Shown: positions 1 to 7,143 of the stretch, piece by piece
Layout of the letters: each line of letters begins with the position of its first letter
How positions within the stretch are numbered: the stretch's first letter is position 1
The notes under the pieces: generated by a model
Databases searched by the model: none
Told to the model about the DNA's origin: nothing
What the model saw: only the letters and a program-made list of their open reading frames with translations
Translations under genes and position numbers: made by a program
DNA from: Bacteroidales bacterium UBA4070
GTDB taxonomy: Bacteria; Bacteroidota; Bacteroidia; Bacteroidales; VadinHA17
Direction: 5' to 3'
NCBI GenBank assembly: GCA_002383485.1
Contig: DFYY01000045.1
Coordinates: forward strand, 1-19,997
Length of the DNA stretch: 19,997 nucleotides

Positions 1-1468
1 CCCTGGCCTCGGCAGCTCTCTGCTCACTTGCTCTCTGCTCAAATGCTTCGTTTTCTGCACTCTTCACAGTTGCCCCGGCAGAAGTTCTTCTGACCGATTC
101 ACCGGACTGTGCGTTACGCTCACTAGTCTGATCAGTCCTGCTTACTGTGGCAGGAGTCCTTCTTGCTGCTTCAGTCGCGGCTGCATCCCTGCTTACTGTG
201 GCAGGAGTCCTTCTTGCTGCTTCAGTCGCGGCTGCATCCCTGCTTACAGTGACAGGAGTCCTTCTGGAGGCATCAGCCTCTGATGCATCCCTGTTGACGG
301 TGCCTGTGCCGGTTCTCCTTGTTGCCTCATTTGCGGCTGCATCCCTGCTTACAGTGACAGGAGTCCTTCTGGAGGCATCAGCCTCTGATGCATCACTGCT
401 GACGGAGCCTGTGCCGGTTCTCCTTGTAGCCTCATTCGCGGCTGCATCCCTGCTTACAGTACCGGAGGTGTTCCTCCTGGCAGCATCAGGCTCTGCTGCA
501 CTGCGTCCTGCAGTACCTGCGGCGGTTCTCCTGCCATCGGCAGGCACTGTACCGCTCACTGACAGAGGCGCTGCCTGACGCCTGGTCACATCAGCCTGGC
601 TGCGGGTCCCTTCAGTCACTGCAGCATGTGTCCTGCGCTGTAGCTCGGCACCCTCAACCCTCTGCTCGGGACGCGAGTAGGTCTGCCTGTAGTTGCCCTC
701 GGCAACCCTGCGCTGCACCTGAGGCGAGGACTGCCTTACGCTGTGGTAGTAGTAGTCGTTGTACCTGTGGTACCTGTAGCGGTCACTGTGGTGATAGTAG
801 CTGTGGTAGTGGCTGTGCCACCCGGAGTGATATCCGTAGTAGTAGTCCCAGTACCAGGGGCTCCAGGGCTCATACCAGGTGGGGTAGTAACCCCAGTACC
901 ACGATGAGCTCCATCCGCTGTAGTAGGGGCTGTATATGTGGACCACCACCGGCCAGTCCCAGATGTCGTAGTAGTAGTTATTGTATACAGTCACGCCTCC
1001 GTAGTAGACAGGGCTGTATTCGTGCCTCACCTTCTGCTTTTTGGCAAGCAGAGGTTCGATTATGTAGTTCCTTCCGTAGAGAAGCTCATCGCCGATGATC
1101 TGTATCAGGAACTTCTTCTTCTTTAACCTCTCCACAGTTATCACTGCAACATCCTGATACTCATTGCGGCCGAGAACCGCACGCAGTACGATGTTGTGCA
1201 CCCTGCCGTCACGGTAGTCCGACACGGCAATGTAATCAACCCTCCAGTCGCCGTTAAGGTCAAGGTTGTTTATCCGTGACTCCCTGTCGTTGAGGCTTCT
1301 TTCGAAAGCTTCAAGGGTAGGAGAGTTGCGGAACAGGTCCATGACTGCGTAGAGGTTCAGGTTGTCACCGGGGAGACCCAGGTATTCCTTCGGGTAATTC
1401 TGTGCCCCGATTGTCGTCGTTAAGGCTGCCAGAACTGCGAGGACCGATGTGATAACTGACTTTTTCAT
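1..1468 (-). CDS. Secreted Tyr/Trp/His-rich repeat protein, paralogue 1 (C-terminus outside window)
   Basis: Open from the ATG at 1468 to the left edge, at least 489 residues, no stop. It begins with a signal peptide (MKKSVITSVLAVLAALTTTIGA, then QN). Residues about 24-140 form a conserved domain that closely matches the protein at 5492-7099: EYLGLPGDNLNLYAVMDLF, NNLDLNGDWRVDYIAVSD (an Asp-rich EF-hand-like loop) and GDELLYGRNYIIEP. Next comes an aromatic region of about 80 residues rich in Tyr, Trp and His (for example WYWGYYPTWYEPWSPWYW). The rest is a hydrophilic, Arg/Thr/Ala-rich tail with tandem 17-18-residue units of the types TVSRDAAANEATRRT and TVNRDASEADASRRT. From memory, similar N-terminal domains occur in many Bacteroidota proteins of unknown function. 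The export signal and sticky composition suggest an envelope or surface structural role; that is inference. A sigma-54-like promoter precedes it. Antisense ORFs here are by-products of the repetitive composition. Confidence 0.85.
   Translation of the reverse strand, partial: MKKSVITSVLAVLAALTTTIGAQNYPKEYLGLPGDNLNLYAVMDLFRNSPTLEAFERSLNDRESRINNLDLNGDWRVDYIAVSDYRDGRVHNIVLRAVLGRNEYQDVAVITVERLKKKKFLIQIIGDELLYGRNYIIEPLLAKKQKVRHEYSPVYYGGVTVYNNYYYDIWDWPVVVHIYSPYYSGWSSSWYWGYYPTWYEPWSPWYWDYYYGYHSGWHSHYHSYYHHSDRYRYHRYNDYYYHSVRQSSPQVQRRVAEGNYRQTYSRPEQRVEGAELQRRTHAAVTEGTRSQADVTRRQAAPLSVSGTVPADGRRTAAGTAGRSAAEPDAARRNTSGTVSRDAAANEATRRTGTGSVSSDASEADASRRTPVTVSRDAAANEATRRTGTGTVNRDASEADASRRTPVTVSRDAAATEAARRTPATVSRDAAATEAARRTPATVSRTDQTSERNAQSGESVRRTSAGATVKSAENEAFEQRASEQRAAEAR
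141..466 (-). repeat. Coding tandem repeats, 51-54 bp units
   Basis: About six units with a 51-bp period (54 bp where one codon is added) lie inside the tail of the first Tyr/Trp/His-rich protein. Two adjacent units, starting near 141 and 192, are almost identical in DNA. Others alternate between a type with DAAANEATRRTGTG and a type with DASEADASRRTP. The frame is kept throughout, so these are protein repeats and not a CRISPR or intergenic array. Confidence 0.85.
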
Positions 1469-1483
1469 TTTCTTAAGTTTTAT

Positions 1484-1497
1484 GAAGATCGCTCTTC
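1484..1497 (-). promoter_or_regulatory. 5' leader hairpin of paralogue 1
   Basis: On the minus strand GAAGA-GCGA-TCTTC forms a 5-bp stem with a GNRA-type tetraloop. It sits at the predicted transcript start, about 12 nt downstream of the sigma-54-like -12 element. The second paralogue has an equivalent hairpin at 7115-7130 with a different loop. Confidence 0.5.
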
Positions 1498-1509
1498 GCA
1501 GAATGTAAT

Positions 1510-1527
1510 GCAAAGGGTGTGCCAAAA
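1510..1527 (-). promoter_or_regulatory. Sigma-54-type (-24/-12) promoter of paralogue 1
   Basis: Minus strand TTTTGGCACACCCTTTGC has the invariant GG and GC dinucleotides exactly 10 nt apart and matches the RpoN consensus TGGCAC-N5-TTGC. The start codon is 41 nt downstream of the -12 element, leaving a leader of about 30 nt. No TAnnTTTG box is seen nearer the gene. No sigma-54 activator gene is in this window. Confidence 0.7.
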
Positions 1528-1531
1528 CAGT

Positions 1532-1560
1532 CGCAGAGCCTCAAAAGATGCGACTCTGCG
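1532..1560 (-). terminator. Inverted repeat between the pseudogene and paralogue 1
   Basis: CGCAGAG (1532-1538) and CTCTGCG (1554-1560) form a 7-bp stem with a 15-nt loop. On the minus strand it is followed by a short T-rich stretch (actgtttt), so it may end transcription coming from the oxidoreductase. It also lies just upstream of the sigma-54-like element, so it could instead be a protein-binding palindrome. Confidence 0.35.
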
Positions 1561-1598
1561 GTTGTTTGTTGTAAGATGTATGACAACTGATAAAAATG

Positions 1599-3158
1599 TC
1601 ATAAGCCCACCAGGAGCATTTTCAGGTTAGTCTCGAGTGCATCCAGGTAAACAACTGACCAGACACGGGTACTTTCGGCGAAAGTATTTCTGGTCCACTC
1701 ATAGGGCTCTTGCGATGTGTTCTCAATGTGAATAAAAGCGGGGGCTTCACGGGCCAGCGCATCGCCGGCCTCACCGTAATGGAGTGACGAGAGATACTTC
1801 TTTAACTCCTGTTCAAGCCTGATATCAGGAGCAGGTAGTTCTTCCCGGGTGATCAGCCACCCCTCGAAAGGACCCTTCCAGTTGCCAGTGTAGCGCTCAA
1901 AAGTCAGCGGGGTGGCCACGTCGGTCACCTCAACCTGCCCGGTGATTCCGGGAAAACGCTGCTCAAGCAACCTGGCAATTGTTGTAGCGATATCGTCCTT
2001 CTTCTGCACATAAACAGCCGGGTCCCCGGCAATCTTCTTCCAGTATTCGTAATCAGAGCCGAGCATCACTGTGACAGTTGTCTTGCCTTCGGGTGCCATG
2101 GTCGGATCCTGGTTGTAGATATGCACCGGAAGTCTCTCACGCATTTTATCGGCGATCAATACCAGCTCCTTCAGAGGGAAGGATATCCATGAGACTGAGA
2201 CCGGAAGGTCGTCGAATTTGCGGTTGACACCCAGCGAAACAAAGAGGAGTGAATGGAATGTCGGCCATCTTTCATACTGTTCGCGGGTCTTTGCGTCAAG
2301 AAATTTGCCGTCGAGCATATTGAAAAGGGTGGCATGGCCATCAGCTGCCGAGATGACCCTGGCAGAGGAGATTTCTGTCCCGTCGACCAGCCTGATACCT
2401 GTGGTTCTGCCGTCCGTGGTAAGTATCCTGTCAACTTTCCTGCTACAGTTTATCACACCACCCAGTTCCCTGTAGCGGTCTTCGAGGGCCTTTGACATGG
2501 GCATCGAACCTCCTATGGGATAGCCGGCGTCAATTTTGTGCAGCCATGCTAAGGTAAAGAGCATAGACAGCATTGAGAACTCCGGGATCCATATCTCCAT
2601 GAAGGCCTTCTTCAGGAGAGGGTCATTGAAACGGTTGGCAAAAACCTCTCCGGTAACATTCATCCATTTTCTGAAGGACCTTCCGTACTTCAAAAAGTTA
2701 AAAAATGAAACTGCGTTTTTCTTAAGTCTTACGAAGGGAGGCTCATCGGCTGGAGGAACCTCAAATGCAGTACACATCCTCACTCCCCTGATAAAGTTAC
2801 TGATGGCCTACGCATCCGATGGAGAGATTTCCAGCAGATGCTCCTCAAGCCTGTCTGCATTGGAATAGAAGATTACGGTGCGCCCGTCCGCCCCCTCACA
2901 ACGGCAATACTCATCAGGATATACGAACTCACTTCCCTGTGCGACGCCTGTCTCCTCCCAGAGTCTGTGCCGGGAGCATTCAGGGGATGAACCTACCAGC
3001 CAGTGGACGCAGGCATCGAATGTATAACCCTTTCTCTGCCATGAGGTGCATAATCCTCCCGGCAGGTTGTGCATTTCGTAAATGCCGGTTTTGTACCCGT
3101 TCATCTGTCCGTAAATGCCTGCGGCGAGGCTGGCAAACCCTGCGCTGATGGTGATCAT
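1599..3158 (-). pseudogene. Decayed phytoene-desaturase/carotene-isomerase-like FAD oxidoreductase
   Basis: One reading frame matches the phytoene dehydrogenase-related (COG1233-type) FAD oxidoreductases, for example LPGGLCTSWQRKGYTFDACVH and later GGSMPMSKALEDRYRELGG. It is broken in several ways. An in-frame amber codon (TAG at 2808-2810) sits where a Lys codon would fit: the protein reads SPSDA-stop-AISNFIRGVRMCTAF with no frame change. The N-terminal dinucleotide-binding glycines are damaged: TISAGFASLAAG where GAGxxG is expected, so two of three glycines are Ser. There is no good start upstream of the ATG at 3158. The 3' end stops at LKMLLVGL, before the usual GQWxxPGGG-type FAD-contacting terminus, and shorter than the roughly 490-residue family. 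The gene is probably dead, although the long intact second part suggests recent decay. Confidence 0.8.
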
Positions 3159-3204
3159 TGATTTTTCGTCTCAAGCCATAGGGGTAAAAGATTAGTGTGT
3201 AAGG

Positions 3205-3212
3205 CAAATTTA
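3205..3212 (-). promoter_or_regulatory. Relic promoter (-7 box) of the oxidoreductase pseudogene
   Basis: Minus strand TAAATTTG (followed by C) is a perfect Bacteroidota -7 box (TAnnTTTG). It lies about 45 nt upstream of the ATG at 3158. No -33 TTTG is found at the ideal 19-20 nt spacing; the nearest TTG is 22 nt away. Confidence 0.45.
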
Positions 3213-3246
3213 CATCAACCTCACTCAACGAAGACAATGTTTCGAT

Positions 3247-4449
3247 CTATTTTCTTCCGAAGCGGCGCTTTCCATGAGAGGGGCGCGAGGGGCGATGACC
3301 GGAGGTGTCACCGTATCCGGATGCAATGAAATCGGGCAGTGGTGCGCGGAATACCTGGTAGCCAATAAGTTTTTCAATACGCTGGAGCTTGAACATATCG
3401 GCCTTGCAGACCAGTGTTATTGCTACTCCGGTTGTGTCTGCCCGTGCCGTACGTCCCACCCTGTGAACGTAATCTTCAGCATCTGACGGAGCGTCATAAT
3501 TGACCACGAGGTTTATATCCTTGATGTCGATGCCACGGCTAAGCACGTCGGTAGCTACGAGAACCCGTGTACGGCGCGAGCGGAACCTGAGAAGAGTCTC
3601 TTCGCGCTCCTTTTGTTCGAGATCGGATGAGATACCCTCGACGGCATAATCGCGTGAGCGCAGGCCCCTGACTATCTCATGCACTTTCTTCTTCGTTGAA
3701 CTGAAGATCAGTATGCTGTGGTATTCAGGCTTATCTGCCAGCAGGCTGTTGAGAAGGGGCAGCTTCTGGTTCTCCTCAGCCAGGTAAACGGCCTGTAGCA
3801 CCCCCTCGGCAGGCTTGGCTATCTCAAGTGAGATCTCGGCCGGATTTTTCATTATATGTTTCGAAAGAGACCTGATCTTCGGGGGCATTGTGGCGCTGAA
3901 CATCAGTGTCTGGCGTACTTTGGGAAGATAAGAGATGATCTTCATTATATCATCATGGAAGCCTATATCGAGCATGCGGTCGGCTTCGTCAAGCACCAGC
4001 ACCTGAAGGTCATCAAACCTCACATATCCCAGATTAAGATGAGAGATGAGTCTTCCGGGGGTTGCAACTATTATGTCTGCCCCGTGTGTCAGCGCTGCCT
4101 TCTCCTGATCCCATGCACTGCCTTCGCCACCGCCGTAAACAGCCAGCGAAGTAATGTTGAGCGTATATGCCAGACCCTGTATCTGCTGATCTATTTGCAA
4201 AGCGAGCTCACGGGTGGGAACAAGCACCAGCGTATGTGTATGGGGGGGACGGTGGTAGGCAATATCATTCATTAAAGGAAGGAGATATGCTGCTGTCTTG
4301 CCGGTGCCGGTCTGTGCACAGGCAATGAGATCATTACCGCCAAGGATGACGGGAATCGCTTTCTCCTGTATGGGTGTGGTCTCCCTGAAGCCCATGTATT
4401 CAATAGCATCCAGAATATCGGAGTCAAGATCAAGCTCGTCAAATGTCAT
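3247..4449 (-). CDS. DEAD-box ATP-dependent RNA helicase
   Basis: A 400-residue protein that unwinds or remodels RNA using ATP, in ribosome assembly or mRNA turnover. All core motifs are present: the Q motif region (F21 to Q28), motif I AQTGTGKT 45-52, Ia PTRELALQ 78-85, Ib TPGRL 130-134, II DEAD 154-157, III SAT 185-187, V SRGID 304-308 and VI HRVGRTAR 329-336. The tail after about residue 375 is short and basic (GKRRFGRK). The ATG at 4449 is chosen because the helicase fold starts at once (MTFDELDLDSDILDAIEYMGF) and a strong -7 box lies 36 nt upstream. A longer reading from a GTG at 4599 would translate across that promoter into non-conserved sequence. The closest named groups are the RhlE and CshA/DeaD-like helicases; I cannot assign one firmly. 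Confidence 0.93.
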   Translation of the reverse strand: MTFDELDLDSDILDAIEYMGFRETTPIQEKAIPVILGGNDLIACAQTGTGKTAAYLLPLMNDIAYHRPPHTHTLVLVPTRELALQIDQQIQGLAYTLNITSLAVYGGGEGSAWDQEKAALTHGADIIVATPGRLISHLNLGYVRFDDLQVLVLDEADRMLDIGFHDDIMKIISYLPKVRQTLMFSATMPPKIRSLSKHIMKNPAEISLEIAKPAEGVLQAVYLAEENQKLPLLNSLLADKPEYHSILIFSSTKKKVHEIVRGLRSRDYAVEGISSDLEQKEREETLLRFRSRRTRVLVATDVLSRGIDIKDINLVVNYDAPSDAEDYVHRVGRTARADTTGVAITLVCKADMFKLQRIEKLIGYQVFRAPLPDFIASGYGDTSGHRPSRPSHGKRRFGRK

Positions 4450-4460
4450 TTGTATCAGTC

Positions 4461-4517
4461 TAATACTGTTGGTTGCGAAAGGGTGCAAAGTTATCAAAAA
4501 AGAACAAAACAGTATTA
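4461..4517. promoter_or_regulatory. Inverted repeat TAATACTGTT-N37-AACAGTATTA around the helicase promoter
   Basis: A perfect 10-bp inverted repeat has arms at 4461-4470 and 4508-4517. The helicase -7 box (4486-4493) lies between them. This could be a pair of operator half-sites, or a stem that forms in DNA. Confidence 0.5.
4486..4493 (-). promoter_or_regulatory. Promoter (-7 box) of the DEAD-box helicase
   Basis: Minus strand TAACTTTG followed by CACCC matches TAnnTTTG perfectly. The -33 side is T-rich but has no TTTG at the ideal distance. The predicted leader is about 30 nt. Confidence 0.6.
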
Positions 4518-4584
4518 TGGGAGACAGGTTATTGGAGCATGAGTGGAGGCAATGGTCCTTTTTCAGCAGCTCACGGCGTCCTGA

Positions 4585-4615
4585 TTGATCCGCGTTCACT
4601 TTTTTCCTAACTTCG
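4585..4615 (+). promoter_or_regulatory. Promoter of the plug-domain protein
   Basis: TTG (4585-4587), a 20-nt spacer and TAACTTCG (4608-4615) match the Bacteroidota -33/-7 pattern with one mismatch in the -7 box. The start codon at 4635 is about 20 nt downstream. Confidence 0.45.
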
Positions 4616-4634
4616 TGGAATCAATAGATCTGAA

Positions 4635-5342
4635 ATGAAAACGAGAATAATTCTTACAATACTGGTATTTGTGCTTGCCGCCGGTCAGGCCGACGGCCAG
4701 AAGCGAAGCCGGATGATTACCGTTACGGGAACGGTAACTGACACATTAATGGCCCCGTTAGCCGGGGTACTGATTGTTGCGGATGGAGAGAGCACAGGTG
4801 CTGTGACCGGAAGGAGCGGTACATTTAAAATCAGGATCCGGCCTGATGTCAGGTCAATCGGGGCATATACAAGTAACAGGGGATCCGTGATGACGAGCTA
4901 TGACGGCAGCGGTAAAGTCGATTTTTGCCTTGACGGAACCGTGGGGATGCCCGGATTTGATGCCGGGACTCCGGATGAAGGTGAAACTATCGAAGTTGGC
5001 TATGGCACTGCGAAGAAGAAGAACCTTACAACCGATGTCGGTTATGTTGATGCGCAGGACGCAGCAAATGCATCTTACACCAATATTTATGACATGATCC
5101 AGGGTAAGGTGCCGGGCGTACAGGTAGCGGGCAACAAAATCACTATCAGGGGTATAAATTCAATCAACCTGAGCACCGACCCGCTGTTCGTGGTAGACGG
5201 CATTGTTGTCAACTCAATCGATAACATCAGTCCGCGCCAGGTAAAATCAATCTCTGTACTTAAGGGATCTGACGCCTCTATCTACGGATCCAGGGGTGCC
5301 GGGGGAGTAATCCTGATCACCCTGATCGGAGCCGGGAGATAG
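4635..5342 (+). CDS. SusC-like protein of regulatory domain plus TonB plug, without beta-barrel
   Basis: A 235-residue protein with a signal peptide (residues 1-22). It has a carboxypeptidase-regulatory-like Ig domain from about 27 to 100 (ITVTGTVTD, PLAGVLI). A SusC-type TonB-box/linker follows (EVGYGTAKKKNLTTDVG, 120-136), then a complete plug domain at about 145-231: YDMIQGKVPGVQV, ITIRGINSI, DPLFVVDGIVV, VKSISVLKGSDASIYGSRGA and GGVILITL. The frame stops where a SusC barrel would begin, and no barrel sequence follows in any frame before the next gene. The canonical plug motifs look unspoiled, so a deliberate short form is more likely than recent truncation. From memory, similar plug-only proteins exist in Bacteroidota, but I know no function. 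It could interact with TonB or with a SusC/SusD partner encoded elsewhere (inference). Confidence 0.85.
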   Translation: MKTRIILTILVFVLAAGQADGQKRSRMITVTGTVTDTLMAPLAGVLIVADGESTGAVTGRSGTFKIRIRPDVRSIGAYTSNRGSVMTSYDGSGKVDFCLDGTVGMPGFDAGTPDEGETIEVGYGTAKKKNLTTDVGYVDAQDAANASYTNIYDMIQGKVPGVQVAGNKITIRGINSINLSTDPLFVVDGIVVNSIDNISPRQVKSISVLKGSDASIYGSRGAGGVILITLIGAGR

Positions 5343-5429
5343 GAACCTGATCTGCCTTCAGGTATTGCCTGTTGTACGGGTAAGCAGTATAATTACCGGT
5401 CCGGTTAAAATCACTGAAAAATAAAAGGC

Positions 5430-5446
5430 GCAGGAGATTTTCCTGC
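5430..5446 (-). terminator. Rho-independent terminator of paralogue 2
   Basis: On the minus strand GCAGGA-AAATC-TCCTGC is followed by GCCTTTTATTTTT, a good U-rich tail, 46 nt after the stop of the gene at 5492-7099. An alternative larger pairing (CGCAGG with CCTGCG, to 5453) overlaps it. On the plus strand the tail is weak, so it serves the convergent plug gene less well. Confidence 0.65.
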
Positions 5447-5491
5447 ACCTGCGTCTATAATTGATGCACTGAGCACCCGGCTCTGTGCTCC

Positions 5492-7099
5492 TTATCTGCG
5501 TGAGCTTTTGCTTTCAGAGCTCTTTGAGCTGCTGCTGCTGCTTTTGCCCTGGGAGGGAGCGCTGCTGCGACTCTGGCTGCTGCTCTGTGTCCTGGCTGCC
5601 GGTGCGCTGCTGCGTCCCTGGCTGCTGCTCTGTGTCCTGGCTGCCGGTGCGCTGCTGCGTCCCTGGCTGCTGCTCTGGGTTCTGGCTGCCGGTGCGCTGC
5701 TGCGACTCTGGCTGCTCTGAGTCCTTGTTGCAGGAGCTGATGATCTCTGGGATACAGAGGTGGTTGACTTCTGTGACACTGATTCCCTCGAAGGAGCTCT
5801 CTGCACTGTTGACTGCGACCTTGTATCTCCAGCCTCAGAGCTTCTCTGCACTGTTGACTGTGACCTTGTTGCAGCGGGCTGCGAGCTCCTCTGAACAGTG
5901 GACTGGGTCCTCTGCTCTGCGGGCACCGAGCGGCGGGTTGCAGCCTGGTCAGAAGTTGCTGCCGGTGTCGTGCCCCTGCCGGTTGAGGCAGGTGTGCTCT
6001 TTACAGCACCGGTGGCGGACCTGCGTGTCTCGCTTCCCTGGCTTGCAGCAGGGCGGGAATCGCTCCTGCTCTGCACCGAAGTGGTTGACCTGCGGCTTTC
6101 ACCGCTCTGTCCTGCCACCGGAGCGCCAGCTGACCTGCGGCCTTCTCCGTTCTGTACTGCAGCCTCACTGCCTGACGACCTGCTACCTGTTGCTGCCGTA
6201 CTCCTCCTGTCACTGCCAGAGCCTGCTGCCGGAAGGGTTGAGTTGCCTCGTCTGCCCTGTGTGCTGGTGTAGAGGGCTTCACCGTCTCGCCTGGTATCAG
6301 GACGTGAGTAAGTCTGCTTGTATGTTCCCTGCGAAATGCGGTGCGATACGTTCGGAGAGTAAGCTCTTACACTGCTGTAGTAATAGTCGTGGTAGTGATT
6401 CCACCTCGGCTGGTGCCAGTGACGGTAGCATGAGTAGTAGTGAGGATACCAGTTTGAGTGGTAACCGTAGTAGGCGTGCCAGTAGAAAGGTCTCCAGGGC
6501 CTGTAGTAGGCAGGGTAGTAACCCCAGTACCAGTTGGAGCGCCAGATAACGTAGCGGGGTGCATAGATGAACCTGATCACCGGCCAGGCAGCGACTTCAT
6601 AGTATGTGGTAGTTACCACGGTCACGTTGTCTCTGTAGACTGTCCTGCCCTGGTAGCCGGGATTAGGTGTCTCTGCATATATCGGTTCCACGATGTAATT
6701 CCTTCCGTAAAGAGCCTCGTCACCGATCAGCTGTATCCTAACCTCACCGTTGCGCAGCTTCTCAACTGTAAAGACTGCCACGTCCTGTGATTCGTTCCGG
6801 TCAAGCACCGAACGAAGGACGATTGTGTGATCCTCACCGTTGACATAGTCTGATACAGTGATGTAGTCAACATAGCCGTCATTGTTCAGGTCAAGGTTGT
6901 TAATCCTTGAGTCCTCAGCGTTTAGCTCCCTCTCGAAAGCCTCAAGCGTCTCAGACTCCTGGAACAGATTCATTACTGCATAGAGGTTCAGGTTGTCACC
7001 CGGGAGACCCAGGTACTCCTCAGGATAATCCTGCCTTCCGGCCATTGCCGTTGAAGCTATCAGGACTGTGAGGATCGCGGTGGTAAGTAACTTTTTCAT
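5492..7099 (-). CDS. Secreted Tyr/Trp/His-rich repeat protein, paralogue 2
   Basis: A complete 535-residue protein with the same design as the one at 1-1468. It has a signal peptide (MKKLLTTAILTVLIASTAMA). A conserved domain follows at about 24-145, with EYLGLPGDNLNLYAVMNLF, NNLDLNNDGYVDYITVSD (EF-hand-like DxNxDGxxD) and GDEALYGRNYIVEP. Then come an aromatic Tyr/Trp/His region of about 80 residues (WYWGYYPAYYRPWRPFYWH) and a Ser/Arg/Gln/Thr tail of about 270 residues that is low in acidic residues. The tail contains TQSTVQRSS-type repeats and, near the end, four copies of RSSAPAARTQSSSQG. It ends in a Ser/Lys stretch (KSSESKSSRR). Only the N-terminal domain, aromatic block and leader are conserved with the paralogue; the tails differ. 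Export is clear. A role as an adhesive, matrix or envelope-stress protein is only inference. Sigma-54-like control is suggested by the element at 7144-7161. Confidence 0.88.
   Translation of the reverse strand: MKKLLTTAILTVLIASTAMAGRQDYPEEYLGLPGDNLNLYAVMNLFQESETLEAFERELNAEDSRINNLDLNNDGYVDYITVSDYVNGEDHTIVLRSVLDRNESQDVAVFTVEKLRNGEVRIQLIGDEALYGRNYIVEPIYAETPNPGYQGRTVYRDNVTVVTTTYYEVAAWPVIRFIYAPRYVIWRSNWYWGYYPAYYRPWRPFYWHAYYGYHSNWYPHYYSCYRHWHQPRWNHYHDYYYSSVRAYSPNVSHRISQGTYKQTYSRPDTRRDGEALYTSTQGRRGNSTLPAAGSGSDRRSTAATGSRSSGSEAAVQNGEGRRSAGAPVAGQSGESRRSTTSVQSRSDSRPAASQGSETRRSATGAVKSTPASTGRGTTPAATSDQAATRRSVPAEQRTQSTVQRSSQPAATRSQSTVQRSSEAGDTRSQSTVQRAPSRESVSQKSTTSVSQRSSAPATRTQSSQSRSSAPAARTQSSSQGRSSAPAARTQSSSQGRSSAPAARTQSSSQSRSSAPSQGKSSSSSSKSSESKSSRR
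5575..5711 (-). repeat. Coding tandem repeats, 45-bp unit
   Basis: Three nearly identical 45-bp units (starting at 5575, 5620 and 5665) plus partial copies encode the 15-residue unit RSSAPAARTQSSSQG in the tail of paralogue 2. The first two units are identical or almost so in DNA, so copy number may vary by slippage. Confidence 0.85.
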
Positions 7100-7114
7100 C
7101 TCTTTACGTTTTTT

Positions 7115-7130
7115 GAAGAGATGTCTCTTC
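7115..7130 (-). promoter_or_regulatory. 5' leader hairpin of paralogue 2
   Basis: On the minus strand GAAGAG-ACAT-CTCTTC is a perfect 6-bp stem with a 4-nt loop. It starts at about the predicted transcript start of the sigma-54-like promoter and matches the hairpin at 1484-1497 in position and stem sequence. Confidence 0.5.
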
Positions 7131-7143
7131 GGCTATGTAAATT

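Noticed and set aside
147..1126. Long plus-strand ORFs opposite the first repeat protein
   Set aside because: They are antisense to a continuous minus-strand frame with signal peptide, conserved domain and paralogue. Their Cys/Ser- or Leu/Val-rich repeats are the reverse reading of Tyr/Arg/Thr repeats.
2784..2810. Amber codon read as pyrrolysine or stop-codon reassignment
   Set aside because: The same gene also has a damaged glycine motif, unclear start and missing C-terminus, and other genes here end normally at TAG or have no in-frame TAG.
4450..4599. N-terminal extension of the first helicase from a GTG at 4599
   Set aside because: It would translate through the perfect -7 box and the inverted repeat, and the added 50 residues do not resemble a helicase N-terminus.
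5575..5711. CRISPR-like regular repeat
   Set aside because: Units are contiguous, without spacers, and encode an in-frame 15-residue protein repeat; no cas genes are present.
5485..6549. 354-residue plus-strand ORF rich in Cys and Ser
   Set aside because: It is the complement of the repeat tail of the gene at 5492-7099 and has no signal or domain.
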